Notes under the pieces: model-generated
Database searches by the model: none
What the model was told of the DNA's origin: nothing
The model's input: the letters and a program-made list of their open reading frames with translations, nothing else
Shown here: one piece after another, positions 52,900 to 62,198 of the stretch
Numbering within the stretch: the stretch's first letter is position 1
How the letters are laid out: the number at the start of each line of letters is the position of its first letter
Program-made: the position numbers and the translations under genes
Source of the DNA: Chitinophaga sp. YR627
GTDB lineage: Bacteria; Bacteroidota; Bacteroidia; Chitinophagales; Chitinophagaceae
Reading direction: 5' to 3'
NCBI RefSeq assembly: GCF_900114995.1
Contig: NZ_FOUX01000004.1
Location: 496,001-560,000 of the forward strand
Length of the DNA: 64,000 nucleotides

Positions 52900-54588
52900 A
52901 TGCTGTTCCTGTTCGTTAAGTTCCTGTATATCATTATACTGTCTTTCCTGTATGGATATACGTTGCAGCGATTCCTGCAAAACCGGGTACTTAAGAACAG
53001 TGAAGCCGGTCCACATTTCACACTGGTCACACTGACCGGTAGTCTTGTCATGACCGTACCCGCCGCCTGTCTCAGTTTCTTTATGCCGCTGGCGGGAGCC
53101 GCCCATGGTATATTACTGGCAGGAGGACTGCTGTGTTATCTTTTACAACGTAGTAAAATTCATCAGCAGGTATCGGTTTATATACAGGCGGCAAAAGCTG
53201 CAGGTAAAGGCAAACTGCTTTTTACCGGAATAGCTGTGTTGTATGTGTTATATCTTTCTTCGCAGCAATCGCTTTCCTATGACGAAGGACTGTATTACGC
53301 ACAGTTCATCAAATGGATGCAGCATTACAAGGTCGTTCCCGGATTAGCCAATCTGCATGAGCGTTTCGGATTTAACTCACACTGGCATGTGTTGTCGGCC
53401 GTTTTCAATTTCTCCTGGCTGACTGGCATTGCAGATAATCATATCAATGGCGTAGTATATCTGCTTACCTTATTATATCTCCTCCCACGTGAACAGGACA
53501 ACCGGTTCCTGACGCTCTTAAAAGCAGGTATGCTGGTGATGATCAGTATGCCGCAATTCTGTGTGTATAATACGACTGCGCCTGCGGCGGATATGGTGAT
53601 CTACTATATCAGTTGTCTGCTGATCGTTGTGTGGCTGGAACATAGTGTTAACGGACAATCACAGCTTACGGGCGACAACAGCGTCTTCTTGCTGCTGGCG
53701 CCAGTATTCCTGATCACCGTGAAAGTATCTTCCATGCCGGTGATGATCATTACAGCGGTATTGTTATGGCAGGTATTACAAGCGAAACGCTATCTGCAAC
53801 TGATTACGCTTTGTGGAATAGCAGCAGTCATTTTATTACCATGGATAGCCAGGAACGTGATACTGACAGGATACATCCTCTTCCCGATCGCGCTGCCTGA
53901 TTTCTTTCACCTGGACTGGGCCGTATCTACAGATGTGATCCGTTCCACCACAAAGGATATCCACATCTTTGCATTTTACCGGGTGGTAGATGCAGCAAGA
54001 TTTGCATCAGAGAGTTTTGTACAACATTATATCAGCTGGTTCAAAGAGAGCGTACGCATATACGATAAGTTGCTGATACTGGCAACATTTGCAGCAGTGC
54101 CCCTGATCTTCTTCCGGAGAAAAAATTTACCGGCGGGTACCCTGCCTTTGTTTGCTTTCCTGTTATTGGGTTTGATCTACTGGATATTCCAGGCGCCGGA
54201 TCCAAGGTTTGGCTACAGTTATCTTGTACCGCTGGTGATCATTGCAATTGCATTGTATGCCCCTTCACTGCGTTTCAGGCAAGTCTATCTGGCCACTTTA
54301 GCGGTCACATTTGTTTTTATGATCGGTACCATCGGATTGGGTCGTCATCTGCTGAAAGCATTCATCAACGACAAACTGGTAGAAGTTGTGCATCATGGTA
54401 ACTGGTGGCTGACACCGGCACCTTATACCGCTACTACTACGGTCTCCACGGGTACTGCAACGCCGCTTATAACGACAACCAGTCATCTTTGCTGGGATAG
54501 CGAATTGCCTTGTGTATCAGCTATTCCTGACAACATACAAATGCGGGGTCAGACACCTGAAGAAGGCTTCAGGTGCTTCAGGCACTAA
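52900..54588 (+). CDS. Polytopic membrane protein, GT-C-like (LIC_10190-like)
   Basis: 562 residues with about 11 or 12 membrane helices. The first long extracytoplasmic loop carries SYDEGLYYAQFIKWMQHYKVVPGLANLHERFGFNSHWHVLS, whose acidic residue near the loop start is as expected for lipid-linked-sugar transferases of GT-C type; this stretch matches a family I remember as LIC_10190. The C-terminal 70 residues (TATTTVSTGTATPLITTT and a Cys-bearing end) are soluble and unusual. It begins 6 bases after the glycosyltransferase, so an acceptor for the polyprenyl-linked sugar is the likely reading. Function not proven. Confidence 0.7.
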   Translation: MLFLFVKFLYIIILSFLYGYTLQRFLQNRVLKNSEAGPHFTLVTLTGSLVMTVPAACLSFFMPLAGAAHGILLAGGLLCYLLQRSKIHQQVSVYIQAAKAAGKGKLLFTGIAVLYVLYLSSQQSLSYDEGLYYAQFIKWMQHYKVVPGLANLHERFGFNSHWHVLSAVFNFSWLTGIADNHINGVVYLLTLLYLLPREQDNRFLTLLKAGMLVMISMPQFCVYNTTAPAADMVIYYISCLLIVVWLEHSVNGQSQLTGDNSVFLLLAPVFLITVKVSSMPVMIITAVLLWQVLQAKRYLQLITLCGIAAVILLPWIARNVILTGYILFPIALPDFFHLDWAVSTDVIRSTTKDIHIFAFYRVVDAARFASESFVQHYISWFKESVRIYDKLLILATFAAVPLIFFRRKNLPAGTLPLFAFLLLGLIYWIFQAPDPRFGYSYLVPLVIIAIALYAPSLRFRQVYLATLAVTFVFMIGTIGLGRHLLKAFINDKLVEVVHHGNWWLTPAPYTATTTVSTGTATPLITTTSHLCWDSELPCVSAIPDNIQMRGQTPEEGFRCFRH

Positions 54589-55067
54589 ACCGTATGATAT
54601 ACATAATCGAAACACAGGTTCCGATGTTATTAATGGGTAAAATAGTATCTGTATATTCATTTATCTGTCTATTCTCAGCTTCGTCGCTTATTCGTCGCAG
54701 ATTCGTCACAGATTCGTCGCTTGTTCGTCCATCGGATAAATGATTCTTTTCCTACTCAAACCCGCTAAAAACGATACTTTTTTCTCTTTTTTCGTCGCTC
54801 AGTCTCCGGAAACTTATACTACGCCGCCATTATAACGTTATTTCTCCGTTGTTTCTTCGCTTAAAAGCGTATAGATAGCGGCCTAATAACGGCATAATGA
54901 GGGTATTATACGAAGAAAAGACCCCGTATTACCTCATAAGCTGTCCTTCCCTTTTCAAATGACACTGTCAACTATCCTTTACAGGCATACGAAAGAAGTA
55001 GTAATTATTCTACATTGATCTCTCAATGGAAACATTTTGTACTTTTATTTAATATTTACGTAGACCT
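54589..55067. other. Intergenic region between the GT-C-like and DUF4253 genes
   Basis: Apart from the TTCGTCGC repeats (54680-54734, separate entry), I see no gene. A TACTTTTA near 55038 could be a -7 element for the downstream lipoprotein gene, with TTG about 22 bases upstream. Confidence 0.45.
54680..54734. repeat. Five direct 11-bp repeats of TTCGTCGCnnn
   Basis: Units begin at 54680, 54691, 54702, 54713 and 54724, each TTCGTC plus a variable end (units 3 and 5 differ at the seventh base). A sixth TTCGTCGC lies at 54792. The 11-base period is near one helical turn, so the sites face the same side of the DNA. No coding frame uses the repeat. Confidence 0.85.
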
Positions 55068-55736
55068 ATGAATAAAATCCTATTATCCTTATCGCTGGCA
55101 AGCGTGATGTATGGCTGCAATGCAGCAGGAAGGGAGAAAAATCCTTTACTGCAGAAGGACTACGCATTAGCTGACACCCTACACTACGATCACGCGGTCA
55201 TTGACGCATTGAGAGAAAGCATATCCGGCAACATCAGCAGATTAACGCCAACCATGCGTGAAGTAAACGGAGCAGCAGGACTGGAAGACGCGTTACAGTT
55301 TGAGTATGATGTAAATGCGGACAACAGCAGCGACTACGAAAAACTACGGGCAGCCCTCAAAAAGCAAGGATATCTTTTATTTAAGTCGGAAGAGAATTTT
55401 GGTACGAAACCTGACAAATACGCCGTACTGAAGACCAGTAATCAGTTTGATATCATTAAATTCCGGGCGACTAACGGCGCGAACTATGATATCACCAATG
55501 ACAGTGTGATGCGGAAGCTGCATCATCTGTATGATAAGGAACCGTTTGAAATAACCGGTGCTGACATTGATTGGGTGGAAGTACATCTGAATAAATTAAA
55601 TCCGGCAGACGCCATGACGTTTGCCAATGATGTATATGAGTTTTGTCCGGATCTGGCAGAGCAGGGAACGGAGACAGTGGAAAATCTGGCAGCTGAAATA
55701 CTGGAGACAAAACAGCTATTCCTTTGGTGGGATTAA
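55068..55736 (+). CDS. DUF4253-domain lipoprotein
   Basis: 222 residues with a lipoprotein signal (ASVMYGC, Cys17). The C-terminal 140 residues match DUF4253: LRAALKKQGYLLFKSEE, AVLKTSNQFDIIKFRATNGANYDI, EITGADIDWVEVHLNKLNPADAMTFANDVYEFCPDLAEQGTETVENLA and LFLWWD. Proteins of this domain are widespread and without a known function. Monocistronic, with a terminator about 20 bases after the stop. Confidence 0.85.
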   Translation: MNKILLSLSLASVMYGCNAAGREKNPLLQKDYALADTLHYDHAVIDALRESISGNISRLTPTMREVNGAAGLEDALQFEYDVNADNSSDYEKLRAALKKQGYLLFKSEENFGTKPDKYAVLKTSNQFDIIKFRATNGANYDITNDSVMRKLHHLYDKEPFEITGADIDWVEVHLNKLNPADAMTFANDVYEFCPDLAEQGTETVENLAAEILETKQLFLWWD

Positions 55737-56059
55737 TAACACTATTTTAACATTTGAAGCCGCCTCGTCCACACCGGGGCGGCTTTTTAGCACCCATATC
55801 CTACTTTAAAGGTACCTGAAGCCCTTTCCCATGCTATATTCCCGTTAAAAATCCATTCTTGCTGCCACAATACCGCATTTAGCCTTCACTATGTGCAAAT
55901 AATTCCTAATTTTACAGGCCTTGCCAATACCGTGCGAGCCTGACAGCTTGTCATCGGATGCTATGTAAGCATAATATTTGGGTAAGGAAATCCGGTATCG
56001 GAAAGACTTTCGTTCTGGACTGTACAACTGTTTTAACAATCATTCGTAATAAACTCAAC
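55737..56059. other. Region between the DUF4253 and secA genes
   Basis: Contains the terminator at 55757-55785 and the leader of secA. The frame upstream of the secA ATG is open back to 55958 but does not look coding. TAATTTTA near 55899 is a weak -7 candidate. Confidence 0.5.
55757..55789 (+). terminator. Terminator of the DUF4253 gene
   Basis: AAGCCGCC / GGCGGCTT (55757-55764 with 55778-55785), followed by TTT. The stem is GC-rich and the loop has 13 bases. Confidence 0.88.
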
Positions 56060-59000
56060 ATGTTAGGTTTTTTAACTAAACTTTTTGGCGGGCACAAGTC
56101 GGAGAGAGATATCAAAGCTATCGAGCCTATTGTGAGGCAGATCAACGCGGAGTATGAAAAACTTCAATCCCTTCCTGTAGACCAGCTACGTAACAAAACG
56201 CAGGACTTCCGTTTGCGTATCAGCACCCATCTTGCCAAAATTGACGAGACCATTGCTGAAAAGAAAGCAGAAGCCGAAAGCGCGCATGACGTAGCCCAGA
56301 AAGACGTTATTTATCAGGAAATAGACAAACTCAAGAAAGAACGTGATACACAGCTGGAAGGTGTACTCAGGGAAATCCTCCCTGAGGCATTTGCAGTTGT
56401 AAAAGATGCGGCACGCCGTCTCTCACAGTCACCTGCCATTACTGCTACAGCGACGCCGCTGGACAGACAACTGGCTGTCAGAAAAGATTATCTGACGATC
56501 GAAGGTGACAATGTGACGTGGAAAAACAGCTGGAATGCTGCTGGTAGTCTTGTAACCTGGAACATGGTTCACTATGATGTACAGCTCATCGGTGGTATCG
56601 CGCTGCATCAGGGTAAAATTTCCGAAATGGCAACAGGTGAAGGTAAAACCCTTGTATCTACGCTGCCAGCCTATCTGAACGCATTAGCCGGTGAAGGCGT
56701 ACACGTGGTAACCGTGAACGACTACCTGGCTCGTCGTGACTCCGAGTGGAATGGTCCGCTGTTCGAATTCCTCGGTATCACAGTAGATTGTATTGATAAA
56801 CACCAGCCTAATACCGCTGAGCGTAGAAATGCCTACCTCGCGGATATTACCTATGGTACAAATAACGAGTTCGGCTTTGACTACCTCCGTGATAACATGG
56901 TGCATAGCCCGGACGAAATGGTACAGCGTAAACACCACTTCGCAATGGTCGATGAGGTGGATAGCGTATTGATCGATGACGCACGTACGCCATTGATCAT
57001 TTCTGGTCCGATCCCACGTGGTGACGAACAGGAGTTCCATGCGCTGAAGCCGCGTATCCAGGCACTGGTAGAAGCACAACGTAAAGCAACCAACCAGTTC
57101 CTGCTGGAAGCAAAGAAACTGATCGCTGAAGGTAAAGACGACGCAAAAACAGGTGGTATGGCGCTGATGCGTGCATGGCGTGGTTTACCAAAGAACAGCG
57201 CCCTGATCAAGTATCTGAGCGAACCAGGTATCAAAGTATTGCTCCAGAAAGCAGAGAACTATTACCTGGCAGACCAGCAGCGTGAAATGCCGAAAGTAGA
57301 TGAAGAACTGTACTTCACTATTGACGAGAAAAATAACAGCGTTGACCTGACTGAAAAAGGTATCTCACTCATCACCCGTACAGGAGAAGATCCACACTTC
57401 TTTATCCTCCCGGATGTGGGTTCTGAAATAGCAGAGATCGAAAAGAGCGGTCTGACAGCAGATGAAAAACTGCACCAGAAAGATACCCTGCTCCAGGACT
57501 TTGCACAGAAATCTGAACGTATCCACTCCATTCAGCAGTTGCTGAAAGCATATACTCTCTTTGATATCGATGTGGAGTATGTGGTAATGGATGGTAAAGT
57601 AAAGATCGTAGACGAACAGACAGGTCGTATCCTGGATGGCCGTCGTTATTCCGATGGTCTGCACCAGGCGATCGAGGCAAAGGAAAACGTGAAAGTGGAA
57701 GCTGCTACGCAGACATTCGCTACCGTTACCCTTCAGAACTACTTCCGTATGTATCACAAACTGGCTGGTATGACCGGTACAGCGACTACAGAAGCGGGTG
57801 AGTTCTGGGAAATCTACAAACTGGACGTGGTAACCATCCCGACCAATTTGCCTATCACCCGTAAAGACGCGGAAGATCTGGTTTACAAAACAAAACGTGA
57901 TAAATACAGAGCGGTAATAGATGAAGTAAAACAATTACAGGCTGCCGGTCGTCCGGTACTGGTGGGTACTACTTCCGTAGAAGTATCCGAATTGCTCGGC
58001 AAAATGCTGACCTTCGAAAAGATCCCTCACAATGTATTGAACGCTAAACAGCACGCCCGTGAAGCACAGATCGTTGCAGAAGCTGGTCTTCCAGGTGCTG
58101 TAACCATCGCTACCAACATGGCAGGTCGTGGTACGGATATCAAGCTCGGACCTGGCGTAAAAGAAGCAGGTGGTCTGGCTATCATCGGTACTGAACGTCA
58201 CGAAAGCCGTCGTGTTGACCGTCAGCTGCGTGGTCGTGCCGGTCGTCAGGGAGATCCGGGTACATCCCAGTTCTTCGTATCCCTCGAAGATGACCTGATG
58301 CGTATGTTCGGTTCTGACCGTATCGCTGGTCTGATGGACCGTATGGGCTACAAAGAAGGTGAAGTGATCCAGCACAGCATGATCACCAAATCCATCGAAA
58401 GAGCACAGCGTAAAGTAGAAGAAAACAACTTCGGTATCCGTAAACGTCTCCTCGAATACGATGACGTGATGAACAAACAACGTACGGTGATCTACTCTAA
58501 ACGTAATCACGCACTGTTCGGCGAACGTCTGTCCATCGATATCGACAACTCCTTCTACGACGTAGCAGAAAACCTCGTTACTACACATAAAAACAGCGGC
58601 GACTACGAAGCATTCAAACTGGATGCGATCCTGAACTATGGTATCGATACTGATATCACCCAGGAAGAACTGAACCGTACAGATATCACTTCGCTCTCTA
58701 CACGTCTTTACCAACAGGCAAAAGACAACTACGAGCGTAAGACTTCTGAACTGGCACAGCAGACGCTGCCTGTTATCGAGCAGATCCACCGCGAACAGGG
58801 TCATCATATCGAAAATATTTCCATCCCATTCACCGATGGTAAGAAAGGTATGAACGTCCTCGCGAACCTGCAGAAAGTAGTCGACACCAAGGGTTACGAA
58901 ACGATCAACGCACTGGAACGCAGCATCACCCTGTCTCTGATCGATGAGGCATGGAAAGAGCACCTGCGCGCAATGGATGATCTGAAACAATCCGTTCAGA

Positions 59001-59413
59001 ACGCCGTATTCGAGCAGAAAGATCCATTGCTGATCTATAAATTCGAAGCATTCAATCTCTTCAAAGACCTGAATGCAGAGACTAACCGCGAGATCGTATC
59101 CTTCCTGTGCCGTTCAGGTATCCCTGTTCAGGAAGATAACCGCCCGCAGCAACAGCAGCAGGAAATCCCACAGCAACCAGCACCACAACCACAGATCCGT
59201 GAGGGTCGTGAAGAAAAAACTGATATGAGCCGTTTACGCGCTACACATCAGGAATTCGATGGTGGTGATGCAGCTGTAGCAGAAGATTTCGCTTCAAATG
59301 CGGAACAGTTCAAACAGGAGCCTGTGAAAGCGGGTCCGAAAGTAGGCAGGAATGATCCTTGTCCTTGCGGAAGCGGTAAGAAGTACAAACAATGTCACGG
59401 AAAAGATTTTTAA
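56060..59413 (+). CDS. secA: Preprotein translocase ATPase SecA
   Basis: About 1117 residues from the ATG at 56060 (MLGFLTKLFGGHKSERDIK). The motor that drives proteins through SecYEG. All key parts are seen: Walker A MATGEGKTLV near residue 190, DEAD-type VDEVDSVLIDDARTPLIIS, the crosslinking domain, helicase motif VAEAGLPGAVTIATNMAGRGTDIKLG, RQLRGRAGRQGDPG, the helical scaffold with DEAWKEHLRAMDDLKQ, and a C-terminal SEC-C zinc motif GRNDPCPCGSGKKYKQCHG. Longer than E. coli SecA because of the insertions common in Bacteroidota, including one in the helicase domain near residue 350-400. The open frame extends to 55958, but the extra residues are not family-like. Confidence 0.97.
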   Translation: MLGFLTKLFGGHKSERDIKAIEPIVRQINAEYEKLQSLPVDQLRNKTQDFRLRISTHLAKIDETIAEKKAEAESAHDVAQKDVIYQEIDKLKKERDTQLEGVLREILPEAFAVVKDAARRLSQSPAITATATPLDRQLAVRKDYLTIEGDNVTWKNSWNAAGSLVTWNMVHYDVQLIGGIALHQGKISEMATGEGKTLVSTLPAYLNALAGEGVHVVTVNDYLARRDSEWNGPLFEFLGITVDCIDKHQPNTAERRNAYLADITYGTNNEFGFDYLRDNMVHSPDEMVQRKHHFAMVDEVDSVLIDDARTPLIISGPIPRGDEQEFHALKPRIQALVEAQRKATNQFLLEAKKLIAEGKDDAKTGGMALMRAWRGLPKNSALIKYLSEPGIKVLLQKAENYYLADQQREMPKVDEELYFTIDEKNNSVDLTEKGISLITRTGEDPHFFILPDVGSEIAEIEKSGLTADEKLHQKDTLLQDFAQKSERIHSIQQLLKAYTLFDIDVEYVVMDGKVKIVDEQTGRILDGRRYSDGLHQAIEAKENVKVEAATQTFATVTLQNYFRMYHKLAGMTGTATTEAGEFWEIYKLDVVTIPTNLPITRKDAEDLVYKTKRDKYRAVIDEVKQLQAAGRPVLVGTTSVEVSELLGKMLTFEKIPHNVLNAKQHAREAQIVAEAGLPGAVTIATNMAGRGTDIKLGPGVKEAGGLAIIGTERHESRRVDRQLRGRAGRQGDPGTSQFFVSLEDDLMRMFGSDRIAGLMDRMGYKEGEVIQHSMITKSIERAQRKVEENNFGIRKRLLEYDDVMNKQRTVIYSKRNHALFGERLSIDIDNSFYDVAENLVTTHKNSGDYEAFKLDAILNYGIDTDITQEELNRTDITSLSTRLYQQAKDNYERKTSELAQQTLPVIEQIHREQGHHIENISIPFTDGKKGMNVLANLQKVVDTKGYETINALERSITLSLIDEAWKEHLRAMDDLKQSVQNAVFEQKDPLLIYKFEAFNLFKDLNAETNREIVSFLCRSGIPVQEDNRPQQQQQEIPQQPAPQPQIREGREEKTDMSRLRATHQEFDGGDAAVAEDFASNAEQFKQEPVKAGPKVGRNDPCPCGSGKKYKQCHGKDF

Positions 59414-59427
59414 TCTTTTGGAGATAT

Positions 59428-59460
59428 AAAAAAGGGTTCACCGATGGTGAACCCTTTTTT
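59428..59460 (+). terminator. Terminator of secA
   Basis: A 15-bp perfect stem AAAAAAGGGTTCACC / GGTGAACCCTTTTTT with a GAT loop. Convergent with the HNH gene remnant, and bidirectional. Confidence 0.95.
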
Positions 59461-59490
59461 ATTGCGGTTGTTTTTAGTTGTTGGTTGGGA

Positions 59491-60050
59491 TTAGAGATCG
59501 GAGATAGGGTTTTGGCGGAAGAAAGCTCTTTTCATGGCGGCGTATTCGGTGTCGTCGCGAAGGCTTTCCTGGTAATATTTATTCACAAGGAATTTTGCAT
59601 AATGCCTTACTTCAACATCCTCATCAGAACATTTTTTAGCGATACTATACAAATCCTTTACTATTTCAAATAATTCTTCTTATATCGTTGATTACACAGT
59701 TCACATGACAGCAAAAGATTATTCCAATCATATGACAACCAAAAATACCCTGGTTTGTTCAACGCTTCTTCATGCTGCACCCACGCTGACTTAGGTCTGT
59801 AGTGCTCAACATCGCCATAACTGGTATGACTGATTTTAGATTCACAAAAGCAACACTTATGCCCTTGTACATCTAAAAGAGACGATTTTACATCATCATG
59901 TGCATAAATGGTACTATCAAAATCTGTCTTTGATTTAAAATTACGTTCTCCTTCTTCATATCGTGCTATTAATGCAGCAGTAGCTTCCTGACCTTTTTTT
60001 TGGAGTACAATGGGTACGGCGACAGATGCCTTCCTTACAATTTGTATCAT
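59491..60050 (-). pseudogene. Broken PtuB-like HNH endonuclease gene
   Basis: The intact frame, 59661-60050, encodes 129 residues starting right after the ATPase stop codon. It has the HNH/zinc core: CCFCESKIS (Cys66/67, Cys69), DVEHYRPKSAW (His83), FWLSYDWNNLLLSCELCN (Cys116, Cys119, Asn120). It stops at QRYKKNYLK, whereas PtuB-type proteins usually continue for another 80 or more residues. In another frame, 59676-59491, an open stretch of about 60 codons reads LFEIVKDLYSIAKKC and ends TEYAAMKRAFFRQNPISDL with host-like codons. The simplest reading is an internal deletion with frameshift. The HNH core itself is intact, so the short product could still act. Confidence 0.65.
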
Positions 60051-61394
60051 TTATTCATTATTGTCCTTTTTCCCTTTAAAGTAAGAAGCTGCATTTCTAA
60101 TAAAGGCCATCGCTTCAATATCCAGAGGATTTTCAGCAGTAGGTAAAGAATAGACTAGTTCATTTAGCTCATTTAGTCTTTTCTCCTCTTCAACAGATCG
60201 ATTACCTTTACTAATTAAGGCAACGCGCTCTTCCATTTCTTTTGTTATTTCTGGATTTCTGGCACTTTCTAATCCGAATAAGTCACTTGTAAGTATCTGA
60301 TCTATCCTCCAGTTTCTGACATTCTTTACTTCATTATCTATAATGACGGTATTCCCCTCTTTCCGAAGCACCACAATATTAGCATCTTCAGGGGCGGCTT
60401 GCACTATCAATGGGCTATGAGCGGTCACAATAAATTGAGTTGCGGAAAATCTTTCTGAGAGATATTGAAAGATATTACGCTGCCATTTGGGATGAAGATG
60501 TAAATCTATTTCATCAACCAACACTATTGCGGGTTCTGGTAATGGATTATCGCTATCATGATAACGCGCGTACATACGTGCTGCAAGATCTACTACCCAT
60601 GCAATCATAGATCTATATCCGAGACTAAGTTCATGAATATTAAACCAACCAAAGTCTGTATGGAATAATAATTCTGGTACTAATTGATCCTTTGTGGGCT
60701 CACTGAATATGATATCATCAATATCCGGCAATAATTCAATAAGCGTAGATATCACCTCCGCTCTCTTTTTCATTGCCAGTTCTTTTATTCCAGAATCTCT
60801 GCTGGCAGCATAATCCAGCTGTAGTAACCATTCTTCTGCATTGATCAATGCCTCATGATCATCAAACAATGTTGTTGCATTTTTTGAAAGAAAATCATCA
60901 GCTAATGCGCCCCGTCCCATTATACGATTTGCTCCGTATGAGAAAACCATCCATTTATCGGCAAAAGAGCTATCAACTTTTTGAAGCCATACAACTGCGT
61001 TTCTTGTATTACCATCTGGTAATTTCACTGGCACTACAGTATAATCTTTTCGCAAAGTAAATCTTGGTTGCTGGTTAAAATCACTTAGTGAATCATCAAA
61101 GAGCTTTACAGCGATTTCTCCACCATATTTTCTCATATTTTTATCCAGCTCAGAACGTTTTAACCGAATACTCAGCTCTCCCTTATCATCAAATGATTCA
61201 TACATCTCAAAACTCGCCAGCGCCTGCAACAAAGTCGTCTTCCCCACACCATTATCCCCAAGGATAACCGTCCATCTCTTCCAGTCACTTTTATCTTTAT
61301 TCAAAAAGTTCAAAGTAACCGGCTCCCGGAAACATTTTACATTTTCCAGCATCAACTCTGAAAAATAAACGCCTTTAGTCTCTTTTGCAGTCAT
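60051..61394 (-). CDS. PtuA-like AAA ATPase of a Septu-type defence pair
   Basis: About 447 residues from the ATG at 61394 (MTAKETKGVYFSELMLENVKCF); the frame extends to 61436. ABC-type (SMC-like) ATPase: Walker A LGDNGVGKTT (residues 45-54), Gln-rich loop, signature LSLGYRSMIAW, Walker B IVLVDEIDLHLHP and FIVTAHSPLIVQAA, a switch His. Its stop codon TAA is followed at once by the ATG of an HNH gene, the PtuA-PtuB order of Septu anti-phage systems. Chemistry: the ATPase holds the HNH nuclease until phage infection. No reverse transcriptase is near, so it is not a retron. Confidence 0.75.
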   Translation of the reverse strand: MTAKETKGVYFSELMLENVKCFREPVTLNFLNKDKSDWKRWTVILGDNGVGKTTLLQALASFEMYESFDDKGELSIRLKRSELDKNMRKYGGEIAVKLFDDSLSDFNQQPRFTLRKDYTVVPVKLPDGNTRNAVVWLQKVDSSFADKWMVFSYGANRIMGRGALADDFLSKNATTLFDDHEALINAEEWLLQLDYAASRDSGIKELAMKKRAEVISTLIELLPDIDDIIFSEPTKDQLVPELLFHTDFGWFNIHELSLGYRSMIAWVVDLAARMYARYHDSDNPLPEPAIVLVDEIDLHLHPKWQRNIFQYLSERFSATQFIVTAHSPLIVQAAPEDANIVVLRKEGNTVIIDNEVKNVRNWRIDQILTSDLFGLESARNPEITKEMEERVALISKGNRSVEEEKRLNELNELVYSLPTAENPLDIEAMAFIRNAASYFKGKKDNNE

Positions 61395-61520
61395 AAAACA
61401 AAAATAACCCTTTGAAAACACACTCATCAAACACACCTACCAATAAGTGATAATTTACCTCAATTTCTTTATACTCCAGCTCCCTTATCCCCTAATTTCC
61501 CTCCATTTCCATATTTCCCT

Positions 61521-61528
61521 TACTTTCG
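61521..61528 (+). promoter_or_regulatory. Possible -7 element for deoC
   Basis: TACTTTCG, one base off TAnnTTTG, 18 bases before the deoC ATG. There is no TTTG at -33 (TTCC instead). Confidence 0.35.
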
Positions 61529-61546
61529 CACACGAAACCTGTCACA

Positions 61547-62194
61547 ATGAAACTCAACAGATACATCGACCATACCGTTCTCAAACCTACCACTACCCTT
61601 GAAGACATCAAGACGCTCTGCATGGAAGCGGTAGAATACGATTTTGCTGCAGTATGCATACCTCCGCCTTTCGTCAAAATGGCAAAGACCTTCGTAGGCA
61701 ATACAACAACAAAAGTGGCGACTGTAACCGGGTTCCCATTCGGTTATTCTGCGATTGAAGCAAAGGTGGCTGAAACCATCCTGGCGATTGTAGATGGTGC
61801 TGACGAGATTGATATGGTGGCCAGCATCCTGGCGATCAAAAATAAGGACTGGGCATACCTGGAAAAAGAGATCGCTACCATGATGGCGGTGATCCGTCAA
61901 CATGGCAAGGTCATTAAAGTGATCATTGAAAGTGGCATATTATTGGAAGAAGAGATTGTACAGTGCTGCGAACTGTACGCCAGATACCAGGTGGATTTCG
62001 TAAAGACCTCTACCGGGTATGCCGAAAAAGGGGCGACCGTTGCCGCAGTATCACTCATGAGGGCGAACCTGCCGGCAAATATTCAGATAAAAGCTTCCGG
62101 CGGTATTCGTACCTTTGACTTTGCAAAGGAGCTGATCGACGCAGGTGCCACAAGGATCGGGACGAGCAATGGCGTGGCCCTCATGAAGGGATAA
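61547..62194 (+). CDS. deoC: Deoxyribose-phosphate aldolase
   Basis: 215 residues. Class I aldolase that splits 2-deoxyribose-5-phosphate into acetaldehyde and glyceraldehyde-3-phosphate during nucleoside breakdown. Signatures: KLNRYIDHTVLKPTTTLEDI, CIPPPFV, VTGFPFGYSAIEAKVAE, DEIDMVASILAIKN, the Schiff-base lysine in VDFVKTSTGYAEKGAT (Lys153), and IKASGGIRTFDFAKELIDAGATRIGTSNG. Length is normal. First gene of a likely three-gene unit, 4 bases before the SPOR gene. Confidence 0.97.
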   Translation: MKLNRYIDHTVLKPTTTLEDIKTLCMEAVEYDFAAVCIPPPFVKMAKTFVGNTTTKVATVTGFPFGYSAIEAKVAETILAIVDGADEIDMVASILAIKNKDWAYLEKEIATMMAVIRQHGKVIKVIIESGILLEEEIVQCCELYARYQVDFVKTSTGYAEKGATVAAVSLMRANLPANIQIKASGGIRTFDFAKELIDAGATRIGTSNGVALMKG

Positions 62195-62198
62195 AAGT

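Noticed and set aside
57935..58990. A 351-residue minus-strand frame inside secA
   Set aside because: Antisense shadow of the SecA coding region, with no family match. The same holds for other long antisense frames inside susC, susD and the ThuA fusion.
60051..61394. Retron with an ATPase and HNH effector
   Set aside because: The protein pair would fit a retron effector, but there is no reverse transcriptase and no inverted msr/msd-like region nearby, so a Septu-type system is the better reading.
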